Positions 1 to 10,501 of a stretch of 64,000 nt of DNA are shown here, in pieces (position 1 is the stretch's first letter; the number at the start of each line of letters is the position of its first letter). The stretch comes from Coptis chinensis (taxonomy: Eukaryota > Streptophyta > Magnoliopsida > Ranunculales > Ranunculaceae): the NCBI GenBank assembly GCA_015680905.1, contig CM027378.1, forward strand, positions 39,281,001 to 39,345,000. Direction: 5' to 3'. Both the position numbers and the translations under genes were made by a program. A model generated the notes under the pieces. The model was not told where the DNA came from, did no database searches, and was given only the letters and a program-made list of their open reading frames with translations.

Positions 1-779
1 GGGTTTAACATGATGGTCCTACTAGGTAGGATAAAAGGCTGAATGGGTTCACTACTTGACTTATCAGTATGATACTCTATTTCGAATAGACTACAAGACC
101 TAATGGCTATCTCCCCAGTTGATGTCACTTCGTGATTAACCAAATCAACGAATAATGAGACTATATTACAACAACATAAAGAACTGAAAGATGTTGAGTC
201 ACTAAGACTCGGATTTTTTGTAAGAACTCTCCAAAGAATGGGTATAAAGCTCAAGTCTCATGGGCTAAGTCTAAAAATTCTACTTCCAGTTTACTAGGGG
301 TTTAAATCTCTCTTCTAGCAAAAGTACACAAAACTGACCAAGTACTATGGTGGTGCCTTGATAAAGAATTCTATCAACAAAAACTATGTCCGAGCATAAT
401 AAATAGTCTAAGCGGTAATGAAATCAATAATATAAACTATCTATCAAACTCAACACTAAGCAGTATAAAATCTATATCCTAAACTCATCATTAAAATTTA
501 TTTTTCTCATGCTACTGATATAGAAACAAAAATACTTTTGGTTTTGAAAACTAATTTTCGAAATTCATTTCTCAAGTACACCCTCCCCCAACTTAACATA
601 TGCATTGTCCTCAATGTATAGAAATTAAGTAAATGAAATGAATGAGAAAAAGGGAAGATGTTACTATTGATGCCGAATATCAAAATTAATCCCAAAAATA
701 AGAATATTTCCTTTTACCAAGATTTTTTTTTTGTTAGGTCTTTTTAAGTCAGATCCCTAAGACTATATATCATGCATTA
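1..779 (-). other. 3' internal non-coding region of element C
   Basis: No protein homology is seen. On the minus strand it holds a copy of the motif GTCTTAGGGATCTGACTTAA near 770-735, and a box ACATTGAGGACAA followed by GTTGGGGGAGGG at 617-581. Both motifs recur before the 3' LTRs of elements A, D and G in this window. The rest matches the long untranslated stretch that Athila-type elements carry between pol and the 3' LTR. The short open frames here do not look coding. Confidence 0.6.
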
Positions 780-1361
780 TCAATTTGTAATGAGGAGATC
801 AGATTTTCTTACCCAAATCTGACGAATGTTTGGAGGTCGAGGAGGTCTCACCTTGTGGCTTGTCAAAAACACTCCTTGATATGCCAGAAAGATTGCTGGT
901 GAAGTTGCTTCTCTACCTTGAACTATTTCAGGTCTGATGATTGTGTGATAGGCCTTGTGGTTCCTTTGTGTAGAAGATTGACGAAAATCTTTCTTTCTAA
1001 CAGGACAATAGTATCTGATGTGCCCTTTACCACCACAATAATGGTAATAGATGTCTGCCTGACTGCACTCAAGGTGGGCAGTAAACTGGTTCACATATTT
1101 CTCTCGTTCAAACAATGATGGTGTAGAAGAGGCTTCAACAGTGCAATGCTTCTTATCAATATGGTCCACTTTTTGCTTCAGAAGACTCATTTCAGTTTCT
1201 AGATTCTGTTGTTTTTCCAAAACTTCTTTAAGCTGATTCTCTAGTAACTGATTTTTCTAAGCACAAGTCTGTTGTTCATCCTGAAATGTTGAGTTCATCT
1301 TCTCAAGGTATGATACTCTCTCTGCCAATTTTCCATTATTCTCACTTAAATCCTGAATTTT
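780..1361 (-). pseudogene. Coiled-coil plus CCHC-knuckle segment following the protease of element C
   Basis: This segment continues in the same frame as the protease after one TAG codon at about 1362. The first 90 residues are heptad-rich, ending in a run like ETEMSLLKQKVDHIDKK, and predict a coiled coil. A zinc knuckle follows (YCGGKGHIRYYC) whose first cysteine position is tyrosine, so only three of the four ligands remain. Near the end is PNIRQIWVRKSDL, a motif I associate with gag proteins of plant Ty1/copia elements rather than Athila. It occupies the place where reverse transcriptase should start. Either it was captured from a copia element or it is a lineage-specific tail. One more in-frame stop lies near 1260. 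Confidence 0.55.
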
Positions 1362-2228
1362 CTATAGAGATTCCAAGAACATGGCTAGCAACACCTCTGT
1401 GGTGGGGTTCTCAAGTTCATCACAGTTTTCTGTAGATTGAGCACTCTCAATTGTACCTTCGAATAGGAAGGATTCTTGTATCATGCTATCAAGGAAGTAT
1501 ACCTCTCCACTTTCGGTGTTATCATAATCCTTATGCAACAGGTGAAAGATATTTATGTCCATGGACATCTTACCAAAGTTGATCTTCATTTCACCGTTGT
1601 GACAATTTATCAAAGCTTTTGCAGTAGCGAGGAAAGGTCGGCCTAGAATAATTGGAATTTTATCAAAGGCCTCCTGGGTGTTTATCACAATGAAATCCAC
1701 TAGATAGTAGAAATCGGCTACTTGAAAAAGAACATCCTCAACTATGCCTCTGGGAATCTTGGTAGAGTGGTCAGCTAACTTCAATTTGACTTGTGTAGGC
1801 TTTAGGTTCTCCAGGCCCAACGCTTGGTACACATGATATGGCAAGAGATTAACACTAGCACCAAGGTCTAAAAGAGCATTACCCTTGAATTTTTCTCCTA
1901 TCTTGCATGATATTGTAGGACTTCCTGGATCTTTGAGCTTGAGTGGAGCTTGCTGATGGATAATAGATGTTGTTTGTCCAGCTAGAAACGCTCGCTTTGG
2001 AACATGAGTACTTCTCTTTATCTTGCATGCATCTTTCAAGAATTTGGCATATGATAGCAACTACTTGATCACTTTGAGAAAGGGGATATTGATGTTATCT
2101 TTCTCAAATGCCTCCTTCATCTCTAAAAATTGCTTGTCCTTTTTGCTTTGAGCAAAAAACATTGGAAAAGATGCCTTTGGTACAAACACATCAACATGTG
2201 TCTGCTTTTCTTTCTCTTTGACATTCTT
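1362..2228 (-). pseudogene. Aspartic protease (retropepsin) domain of element C
   Basis: The frame 2060-1362 reads as a plant Ty3/gypsy retropepsin, which cleaves the Gag-Pol polyprotein. The active-site motif is ALLDLGASVNLLP: glycine replaces the usual T/S after D in the D-T/S-G signature, giving DLGAS as commonly found in Athila-type proteases. Further family landmarks are KLADHSTKIPRGIVEDVLFQ and IILGRPFLATAKALI, the flap and C-terminal ILGRPFL block. The upstream part (2228-2061) encodes a basic linker and is separated by an in-frame stop. The frame ends at 1362 at a TAG, after which the same frame continues into the coiled-coil segment. Confidence 0.85.
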
Positions 2229-2273
2229 ACATATCTTGTCTTGGTCATCTTGACAAATGGGAGTGTAAAGGAT

Positions 2274-3893
2274 TTACCCCACTTCCTTTTGAACTTCATT
2301 TGAAATCTTGACCGATTGCTCTGTAGCAATGTCATCATGAGAAGGTAAGTCAACCTTGTTGTCTATTTTCAATCCTGATCTGAGAGTAGTAACTGAGCTG
2401 ACATGATCATGGAGGTGATCAGTACTAAAAGTTGTCCCAATGTGGCATACATCTTCACTCTTCAATATTGGTTCCAATAAGCTAGGTTGAGTGGCTTGTG
2501 TCTTTACAGACAAAGCAGTGGTGAGTTGGTCGACCTTAGCCTTTAGAGACTACATTCTAGAACATTGATTTGCCTGAGATTGCTGGAGATTGAGCTGAGA
2601 CTATGCAAGAAGCTCTAGAACACTTTCAAACTTCTGATTTTTTTGTGATAACAAAGTAATAGCATTCTCCAGGTTGGCAGGTGCGGCATAATTTCTCCTA
2701 GGATTAGGCACTAACTCTCAACTTGTATTGGAATTCTGTTGAGAGTATAATTGTTGTTAAGGGATCAACTGTGAAGCTTGACTTGTCTGTGGAATATAAC
2801 TTTGATCTTGAGAACCTGGGGGTCTAGCGTTATATCTCCAATAATTGCCTTGAAAGTTATTACCACCTTGGTTGGGCCTCTGAAATGAGTTCACATTGTA
2901 CTCTCTAACTGATGCATGTTGATAGTAACCAGGACATTCTAGAGTTGCATGAGAAGTGTCCGAACAGACTTCGCAATATCGACTAGCTTGCATGACTGGG
3001 AGAGATTAATTAGCTTGAGAATTGTTGATCTTGGAGGGATTCATGGAGAACTGGTTGAATGTCTTACTCAGAGTTTCAATGCTGGCGGCCAGGCTGGCCA
3101 ATGTAGACTTCAGTTCTTGATCTAATTGTTCATGTGCTTGGTAACCAAATTGCTTTGGCTCCCCCTCCATGCTAGCGACATCCTCGTTGCTAGTAGTCTA
3201 TTGCTGTGTTTCTTCAACTAAATTCTTGAGAAAGTTGTAAGCTTCCTCTCCATCCATTGATGTAAACTTGCCTTTGTGCATTGACTGTATCATCTGCTTG
3301 TTCATCATCGAAAGTCCTCAATAGAAAAAATTAGCCAGTGTGCTCTTGTCGTATCCATGATGTGGACATGAGACTAGCAGATTATTGAATTTCTCCTAGC
3401 TTTGGTGATATTCTTCAGTCACCTTCCCTTTGAAATTGCTGATAGCTTGCTGTATGGCATCTGTCTTCTGGGGTGGGTAGAACTTGTTCATAAACTTTGT
3501 TCTCAACTTCTCCCAGTTGTTGATTGAATTGATCGGCTGTGCAGTTAACCATTCGGAGGCTTTACCTTCTAGTGAGAGCAGAAAAAGAATCAACTTGATA
3601 CTCTCATCTTTGATATTCTGGTTCTTAAAAGTTCTGAGGACTGATAGAAATTTGTTCATGTGAACATATGGCTGAACATTGTCTGAACCGTTGAACTTTG
3701 GAAGCATAGATATTACTGATGCTCTAAGCTCAAACTAGTTAGCTTCTGTCTCTAGAAAAACAATACTGCTGGGTGGGTCTCCAATGATTGGTGAATAGAA
3801 ATCACTTAGCTTCTTCCTCTGTTGTACTTGCATGGGTGGGATAGCTTCAGGATTATTGGTGTCCATAACACCTCCATCATTGCGTGCGGCCAT
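2274..3893 (-). pseudogene. gag: Gag polyprotein of element C (Retrotrans_gag domain and CCHC knuckle)
   Basis: The start ATG at 3893 opens a frame beginning MAARNDGGVMDTNNPEAIPP. The capsid-like Retrotrans_gag domain (3707-3300) contains KASEWLTAQPINSINNWEKL and KFMNKFYPPQKTDAIQQAISNF, followed in a broken frame by LVSCPHHGYDK and then SMDGEEAYNFLKNL, all landmarks of Athila gag. A complete CCHC zinc knuckle, CEVCSDTSHATLEC, lies at about 2975-2934 and is followed by a Q/N-rich tail. At least five in-frame stops or shifts interrupt the product (for example near 3735, 3395, 3315 and 2756), so no full protein can be made. Gag would form the particle that packages element RNA. Confidence 0.85.
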
Positions 3894-4440
3894 TGTATCA
3901 ATCTTGTCTAGTATTCTTATTATGCGAAGATGATGAAAACTATCCTACTATGCTTGAATGCAATTAAACTAATATGTAACTATTCTAAATTATACTAATA
4001 TGCAAAAGTACTTTCCTTCAACTGGGTTGGGCTTTGCAGCTAGTATCTTGCCCATTGTCTAAAGCTGTCTCTTCTAGGGTTATGGTGAATCACTTTGATT
4101 GCTTAAGTACCACGGCCCACAGACGATAGTCTGTTTATCAAGATTCAGACAAGAAACACTAGAGTTTGATGTTTCGCTGTGTTGGCTTACAACTTCAATT
4201 GTTGAAAAGGTCTTAAATGCAATTATACTAGAAAGCAATAAAACTAAACTATGATGCAACTATACTAAGAATGAAATAAAAAGAATGAAGATTCGACTAA
4301 CCTGGATGGTAGATCTTGTCTTCAAGATGTCCTTCAAGCTTCTCTCTTTTTCAAAAAGATGGATGATGCGGCTAAAATTACCTCAAGATCTAAAATTCTA
4401 ATCTTGAAAGAAAACGTTAAACATAAACAACTTAAAACGA
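3894..4440 (-). other. Leader (5' untranslated region) of element C
   Basis: This non-coding stretch lies between the primer site and the gag start. I see no protein homology. It contains several ACTAAACTA-type repeats and A-rich runs only. Confidence 0.6.
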
Positions 4441-4451
4441 CAGCGGCGCCA
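4441..4451 (-). promoter_or_regulatory. Primer-binding site of element C
   Basis: TGGCGCCGCTG on the minus strand lies one base downstream of the LTR end. The same site follows the family-A LTRs at 27104 and 6405. TGGCGCC is the usual start of the primer site in Athila/Tat elements (commonly assigned to an Asp-type tRNA). Confidence 0.75.
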
Positions 4452-4452
4452 T

Positions 4453-6039
4453 TGACCTTTGCTGCTTTTTGTATATGTAGATGGTGTATGGTATATGGAT
4501 AGAAGATGGTCGTTGAACAAAATAGAAGCGTATCAAAATCTAATTATCCCTCAATAAGTAAAGGATGAGTAGGGTATCGTTCCACTTTTAAGTGTATGTT
4601 ATGTGAAGGACAGGACTGGAATGGGGGATTAAGGGATTAAAAACTATTATTATAGATTTTAGATTCTAATGCTAAACTAAACTAAACTAAACTATTGATA
4701 ATTTATAAGAAAGGGAATTCAAGAGATTAGAATCCACCAATACTTTTGATTCAATGACCTTTTGCTTCATGGTTGTTCTCACAAGTAGACTACAATTAGG
4801 CAATCGAGCGAGTGCCGATGCCCTTTTGGACAAAACATCGTTAACAAATAACTCTACTTAAGGTTGTTCCTATGTTCATGTTACTAGTATCTTCTTTCCT
4901 TTTATGTGAGTTTGGGCAGCTTTTCAATGAATCACCATCTAAGGCAAACACAAGGAATACTTCCCTTACTCTAAAACACTACACAACTAGAAGAAAAATA
5001 AAAAATAATAGTATAATATTCAATTACAATAAATAAAACCCTATTCTAGCATTATATTCAATTGCAATAAATAAAAGCATGTTACTAGCAAATATTCAAT
5101 TGCAATAAATAAAACCCTAAACTAGCATGATATTCGATTGCAATAAATAAAAATCTTAATCTATACTTCCATCCCCTGGTCTGGGCAATGGAACTAATAA
5201 CTAGAAACACAAAGAACTAACCTGATTGAAGAACACCATGAACCAAAAGAATCATTAAACCTTAAGCAATGGCTTCATCTCCTCCCTTGAAGGAGAATAT
5301 TAGCCTTCCATAAAGAAGGAAGAACGAGAAGAAGAAGAGTTGAAGAACATAAGACTAGAGAGACTAATTTATTAAGACTCAGCTAGTTAAAACCGATCTT
5401 TTATTATTAATCTCTCTCTGCCTCAAGTTCTGGAGACAAGAGTATAAGTGAATTGGCAAATTACATGAGGCACTTAGGTCCTCTATTTATAGAGGTTACA
5501 ATGAGCTCTAGAAGCATTCCAAACCGTCATTTGTTTCCTAATACAAATAGACTTCTTTCAGAGTCCAGCTTCGTCTCCAAAACTGAGAAGAAATTGGCTA
5601 CAGTGTCGATCCATGCATTTGGACGTACTATTCATGCATCTCAGACTCGATCAATGCGTCTGGACGCTCGATCCTTGCGTCCCAGATGCGTTAGCCGATT
5701 TTGTCTCTTCTGCTCTATCCTTCTATGCTTTTTTGTGGACTTTGGTCCAAGCAACGAATCCTTTGGCCTTGGGCTTCTAAATAGGCTTTAAAATAGGTCC
5801 AAGTCGCATCTTTAATAGCTCTAATTTTTTGGCCTTCTCCATGATTGTCCATGAGCTTCCCATGTGATCCTTAATGCTCCGAATTGCTCCGTTTTATCCT
5901 TTTTTCTCTAATATTCTTCAAAACTCACTTTTTCTCCTGTAGAATCATAAAACGTAACTTACAAACACTATTAGTCCACTAATATGGCTAAACAAGAGGC
6001 ATAATCGAAGGTTAAATAGCACTTTTTGAGCACTTATCA
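4453..6039 (-). repeat. 5' LTR of element C
   Basis: On the minus strand the LTR begins TGATAAGTGCTC at 6039 and ends AAAGGTCA at 4453, directly before the primer site. It is about 1587 bp. A TATA box (CTATAAATAG) lies at 5492-5483. Open frames inside (for example 5453-5791 on plus) are chance frames. It also holds a set of GCGTC/ATGCG-rich short repeats at 5600-5700. Confidence 0.8.
5483..5492 (-). promoter_or_regulatory. TATA box in the LTR of element C
   Basis: CTATAAATAGAGG sits about one third into the LTR, at the position expected for the U3/R junction, and would drive element transcription leftward. Confidence 0.6.
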
Positions 6040-6044
6040 GAGCT

Positions 6045-6393
6045 CAGTGTATTTTACAAGTTAGAAACACTGAATAACTTGAAAAAATGGAAGTTTGTAC
6101 TAACCGGTGAAAATCGGGTTGTTCAGAAGAGGGCGCGGGGTGCGCTTACAAGTAGCCTAGATAGGGCCCAGGTCGTGCTCCTTGTCAAACTCGAGTTCAA
6201 GGCGATTTAGCGCAGGGGGCGCTCGAACTTTGCCTTGGATAGGCGTAGGGCACGCTCAGGCTTTTTCTGGGAAATTTTTTTAGTTTCTGAACCAAACAAT
6301 CACTATTATAACCAAACAAGGGTGGGTGGGTTTAATAGGACTTTGGGAAGACTAACAATACAAATGAAAACAATTCTAAACAAAACTAAGATA
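6045..6393 (-). other. Leader of element A' with GC-rich repeats
   Basis: Non-coding. Several GC-rich units such as GAGGGCGCGGGGTGCGC and GGGGGCGCTCG stand out from the AT-rich surroundings at 6128-6260. The same arrangement is found in element A (27938-28145). Confidence 0.55.
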
Positions 6394-6405
6394 GCAGCGG
6401 CGCCA
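6394..6405 (-). promoter_or_regulatory. Primer-binding site of element A'
   Basis: TGGCGCCGCTGC on the minus strand, two bases after the LTR end TTATCA, identical to the site in element A. Confidence 0.8.
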
Positions 6406-6407
6406 TT

Positions 6408-7930
6408 TGATAAAAGGTAAAAACGCTAGTTTTACCTACGAATAAGTGATGGAACTCAAACGTAAGTAAAACTAAGACTTTTTTCTTGCTAAAGTATCAA
6501 TGTTCTACACTCTCGATGCTATTGCAATAAGTGGAGTAAAGAATTCGTTCCACTCCTAGTTCTTTAGAATTAACGTTAACAACAATTATCAGTTCTATCG
6601 AAGTCAATGAGAGTACGGATTAATGTAAATATGCTAACAACGGGGGAAATAACGTAATCGATATGTTCTAAATAATAAGATGGAAATTAAAATACTAAGG
6701 TTCGAATCTAGATAAAGAATTAGGTGGATTTGATTCCACCTTAATTCGACTTAATCAACTAGCGAGGAATTGTCGTAATCCAAATTTCAATGCTTTCGCA
6801 TAGCAATTGGGTCTTTCTAATGCCTAATTGTTCATGGTAATCTCTACCAACTAACAACTAGCATGTGAAGCAATCAAACTCATTCTCATGGTGAACTAAT
6901 TACTTTCTAGAATAGAATAGATTATTACAAATAATTCTACGCTAACAACAATCAAGTTTCATCAAGGTTTCCTCAAACCCCTCTAATGGAGGTTTTAGCC
7001 TTGAATCATTATACTATCATTTCTAAAATAAGAACAAATGGAACAACTCATTATTGAATAAATGATTAAACTTTATAAATCTAATTTAACAATAAGAATT
7101 TAACTGAAATTAAAATTGAATTTAGGAAATGAAAGTAAGACAAACTAATTATGAATTTAGGACAAACTAAAGCTAAACAAGAATTGAATCATAAAACTAA
7201 ATTGAAATGAAAAACTAATTCTTTATTATAAAACTAAATCTGATTCTAAAATAAAACTCATTCCTTGTTCTAAAACTAATTAACTGAATGTAAAAAAAAC
7301 TAGATCTCTAACTAAGTTCTTGGATAATTCCTAAGTAAAACACTCTATCTCTTAAGAGCTAAGTCTTTGTCTCTTATATGGAGGAGACAAGATCCACAAA
7401 TTCGTGTATGGGCTGAGGAGCCATGTTTTGGGCCGAAAAATTGAGCCCAAAACCTTATTACTTCAGTCTACAAATGGATTTTCAGCTGGATTTGACTTCA
7501 ACAGCCTATTCATCCACTTTTGCTCCTCTGATTGGGTCAAGGTTTAGACCATTAGAAAGCTCTTTCCGAGCTAGTCGTTTTGCCATAAGGTAGGACCAAT
7601 TCCAAGGTATGAGTCCAAATATACGGCCTTCGAAAGTTCTACTGACTTTTGTGCGCTGTTTCTGCCCACGTTGACTTTGACTTTTCAGCTTTGACCGGGC
7701 TTTAAAAACATTTTTTCTCCTTGAATCTTGGCCTTTTATCATAGAACTTCTTAGCAACCAACCCTTGCTCATTTATCTCGCAAAAGGGGTGCATTTCTAC
7801 ACATATTTGACTCCAATGCCTGAAATACATAAGAACATGATAACAGTACTAACTCTTACTTATTAATCACATAATTGGTCAAAAGCGATATTGTTAAATG
7901 GGTTAAAATTATAGTTTTGGGCTCTTATCA
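6408..7930 (-). repeat. 5' LTR of element A' (family A)
   Basis: It begins TGATAAGAGCCCAAAACTAT at 7930 and ends TTATCA at 6408 (minus strand), about 1523 bp. It is a diverged copy of the 1.6-kb LTRs of element A: the start, the block around 7520-7650 and the end 'ACTCGTGG...TTATC' region correspond. A candidate TATA box (CATATAAGAG) is at 7380-7371. Frames inside are not coding. Confidence 0.8.
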
Positions 7931-8543
7931 GGCAGCGATCAATCTTGGATTGTATTCTACCCTTACCTTTTACCTTGTTATTCCAAGTGAAAAAGAACCT
8001 ATTAAAACTCAGATCAGACAATCCTAACCTTTATAGACATTCCACAATGCCCTTGACTTCTCTAGGGTGCATAGGGCTTCCCCCCATCCTTTCCTCGGCT
8101 TTAGTTATGTTATTAAAATCTCCAACTACCGCCTAAGGAAGTATAACTAAGCTTTGAAGAACATTTATATCCCGCCAGAGAGCTTGTCGGAGACCTTTAG
8201 AATTTCTAGCATACACCACTGTTAGGAAAAAGACTTCATTGGAAGGCTTGAAAGTAACTTGACAATGGATAAACTGGTCGGAGTCCTGTATCTTCTTAAT
8301 ACTTATCAAGTAAGAATCCCAACAAATCCAAATTCTACCTGCTGGATCTTTACCATAATTATTTGTATGTTCCCACAGTGGGCAACAAATGTTTCTTATA
8401 TAGTCATACTTGTCTTGCCTAACTTTGGTCTCAAGTAGGCAAAAAACACTAAGCTTTTTATTTACTCTTACTTTATTTATCTCCCGCGCTTTCTCAATGT
8501 CATTAGTACCTCTGACATTCCAAAAACACATAGATGTAATCAT
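7931..8543 (-). pseudogene. LINE ORF2, N-terminal endonuclease domain (truncated)
   Basis: The frame starts at ATG 8543 (MITSMCFWNVRGTND) and is an Exo_endo_phos (APE-like) endonuclease, which nicks target DNA for target-primed reverse transcription. Visible landmarks are the N-terminal WNVRG, the catalytic-type glutamate in FCLLETKV, and VVYARN. After a stop at about 8133 the same frame continues with VGDFNNITKAEERMGGSP, the GDFN motif of the domain, then SFNRFFFTWNN. A second stop lies near 8033. The coding sequence ends abruptly at 7931 where the A' LTR begins, so the reverse transcriptase is missing here. Confidence 0.9.
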
Positions 8544-8671
8544 CTGTGATTTTTATTCTTGGAGCCCTTTGGTCTGCCCCTTCCTTTTTTACCACTGCTT
8601 TGATTCTTGGTAGTTGCTTATTTGTGCTTTTTGCTGGATTACTTACTTGCTGCACTATAAACTTTACCTAA

Positions 8672-10191
8672 TCATGTAACAACACCATTGGGCATCAATG
8701 GGGTAGCTGGCTCAGCTTTAGTATCATCCTTCTCTAGCACTTTGTCATGAAAAAATTGAATTTCCTCTTGCACTTCCTCTAAGTCTGATGTTTCCTCCTC
8801 CTCAGTAACATCAGTTAGCACGTGGAACCTGCTAGCCTCCATGTTAAAAGACATAGCCATTTTCTGTTCTAATATCGCATTCATGCTTATTTCATGGTCA
8901 TGAAGGACTGGATCTTGCTCCTCAACTAAAACTGAATTCTACCGCTACGCATTCCATAAGACAATGTCACTACTTCCATGCGAGGAGATATATTCGGTTC
9001 CATGGGCTCTAGAGCTCCTTGTAATACCTCTTCCACCTGGCAAGAAATGGAAGGAGTCTACACTATTATAGAAGGACCTGATCCTTCTTCACTTGGTTGC
9101 TGCATGTTTGTAACTAAACCCCTGCTTACTTCAGAATTGCCTGCTGCAACAGTGGCTGCTTCAGAGTTAGCTATAGAGTTTACAGGTCTCCACTCTGTGG
9201 CCTGATTCCTTCTTTTTAGTCTTCATCTTTGGCTCTTAGACAATCTTACATTGTTTTCTTGCCCCTGAGCATCTTGTGTCATCGGTTCCTTTCCTTTGTC
9301 CCGAGCTTGCTGCTGTGCTGCGGATACTACCTATTGGGGCGTAGTAGCTGGTACATTATTGTTGGGTGCCTGCCTACACTTTGCCACTAGATGCCCAACA
9401 ATTTTGCACTGGTTACAAAACTTAGGTAGCGTTCCTATTTGAACTTTTTGCCAAAACTCGATCCCTCGTTCCAGCAATTCAACATATATCTGATCCGGTA
9501 TAGCTTTGGACAGATCAACATCTACAAGTACGCTAGCATGGTAACCATTATTGTGTTCCAGCTACTTCATATCAACACGAATAGGGCTTCCAAAACCTCT
9601 GCCCATACTCATAAGAAGGTCCACCTCCCAGTATTCAAACAGTAGTCTTGGAAACTTGATCCAAACAAAACTAAAGGTTTGTCTGTGCGTTTCTATGTTA
9701 AAATTTAGCGTCCACCTAATAAACCTGATCAGTTGCCCTTGTAGATGCCAAGGTCCCCCAAAAAAGATTTTATTAAAGTCTCCTTCATTATCTAGTCAGA
9801 AAACCACATATCCTTTTCCTAAAGGTGACATCTTTAGTTTTCCTGTCAGCCCCCAAACATTGCTGACTTCTGAGCTAATAGAGTCTAAATTCAGCACTTT
9901 AGAATCCAAATGAGCATTAAGAGTGAACTTACATGCTTCTATTCCTCTTTCTAACGAGCTTAGTAGAATCTTTATAACTGGCTTATCATCTTTCTTGGAC
10001 GGCAGAGGCAAACTTGAGACATCCACAGTTTGCTTTATCCTGCTTTTAGCTATGTTGGCATAAGATTCTCTGGTTGTAGCAGCTTCCACTCTATTCCTAC
10101 TTTCACCTTATCTTGATGATTCAACACCATTCCCACTTGGAAAGGTAGCTTGGTGTCTGTCTCTACCAAAACCAAAGGGTGTCGTAGCCAT
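8672..10191 (-). pseudogene. LINE ORF1 (DUF4283 domain and CCHC knuckle)
   Basis: The likely start is ATG 10191 (MATTPFGFGRD), with an early stop near 10110. A DUF4283 nucleic-acid-binding domain follows, with KLKMSPLGKGYVVF, then FFGGPWHLQGQLIRFIRW and FVWIKFPRLLFEYW (about 9800-9640). A CCHC knuckle, FCNQCKIVGHLVAKC, lies at about 9417-9373. The C-terminal part is acidic, with a DVTEEEETSDLEEVQEE run, and ends at 8672, 128 bases before ORF2. This is the usual ORF1 layout of plant L1 elements. Several stops and shifts lie between 9795 and 8885. Confidence 0.85.
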
Positions 10192-10501
10192 AAGAACCGA
10201 AACCAAGTGAAGTAGCAGTAGAGAGGAATAGAAAGGATGCGAAGAAAATATAAGGATTTGCTTACACTACCGAACTATCACTGTAGTCAGAGTAGGATTT
10301 TACCGCTAGTGTAACCAACAAGAAGATGGAGATACTAAGCATTAGTTACTTCCGAACCCAACACTGTTGTTACTCCGCCAAGATACTTAAAACTAAACAG
10401 AGAGATATTTCTTACACCAAACAACTCTTGCTGTAATCAGCGGAGGATTTTACCGAAAGAAGAAAGAATAGAAGTGTGTTTAGGAAATAATAGAGAGATA
10501 T
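10192..10501 (-). other. 5' untranslated region of the LINE
   Basis: Non-coding. It contains two imperfect copies of a unit with GTAGTCAGAGTAGGATTTTACC (10270-10300 and 10430-10452, on plus), a likely tandem repeat of the LINE promoter region. Confidence 0.5.

Larger units (their letters stand above)
1..6039 (-). mobile_element. Element C: Athila-type LTR retrotransposon, 5' part through 3' internal region (3' LTR off window)
   Basis: Read on the minus strand the order is LTR (6039-4453), primer-binding site (4451-4441), leader, gag, retropepsin, a coiled-coil/CCHC segment, then a non-coding 3' region reaching the window's left edge. No reverse transcriptase, RNase H or integrase sequence is present where it would be expected, so this copy is non-autonomous as seen. 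The protease signature LLDLGASVNLLP and the gag with a C-terminal zinc knuckle are typical of the Athila branch of Ty3/gypsy. It lies inside the leader of element A'; the 5 bases right of its LTR (GAGCT) should be the target duplication, and its partner would lie left of the window. Confidence 0.85.
6040..7930 (-). mobile_element. Element A' (family A), 5' LTR and leader, interrupted by element C
   Basis: The 5' LTR (7930-6408), primer site and a 370-bp leader are visible; at 6039 the leader is cut by the C insertion and the rest is off window. The leader (6045-6393) matches that of element A at 28090-28260 in reverse, including the GC-rich repeat block. Right of the LTR is LINE sequence. The first five LINE bases (GGCAG, 7931-7935) are the expected target duplication. 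Confidence 0.8.
7931..10501 (-). mobile_element. L1-type LINE, 5' half, interrupted by element A'
   Basis: The minus-strand order is 5'UTR (10501-10192), ORF1 (10191-8672) and the start of ORF2 (8543 onward), which is cut at 7931 by the A' LTR. The LINE's 5' end abuts reverse transcriptase sequence of element D at 10502, so the LINE inserted into D in antisense. ORF2's reverse transcriptase and the poly(A) end should lie left of the window. Confidence 0.85.

Noticed and set aside
5453..5791. 112-residue open frame on plus
   Set aside because: Lies antisense across the LTR and TATA box of element C; no homology and low-complexity content.
7506..7772. 88-residue frame on minus in the A' LTR
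   Set aside because: Falls in the conserved LTR core; the equivalent segment in other copies is not open, so it is accidental.
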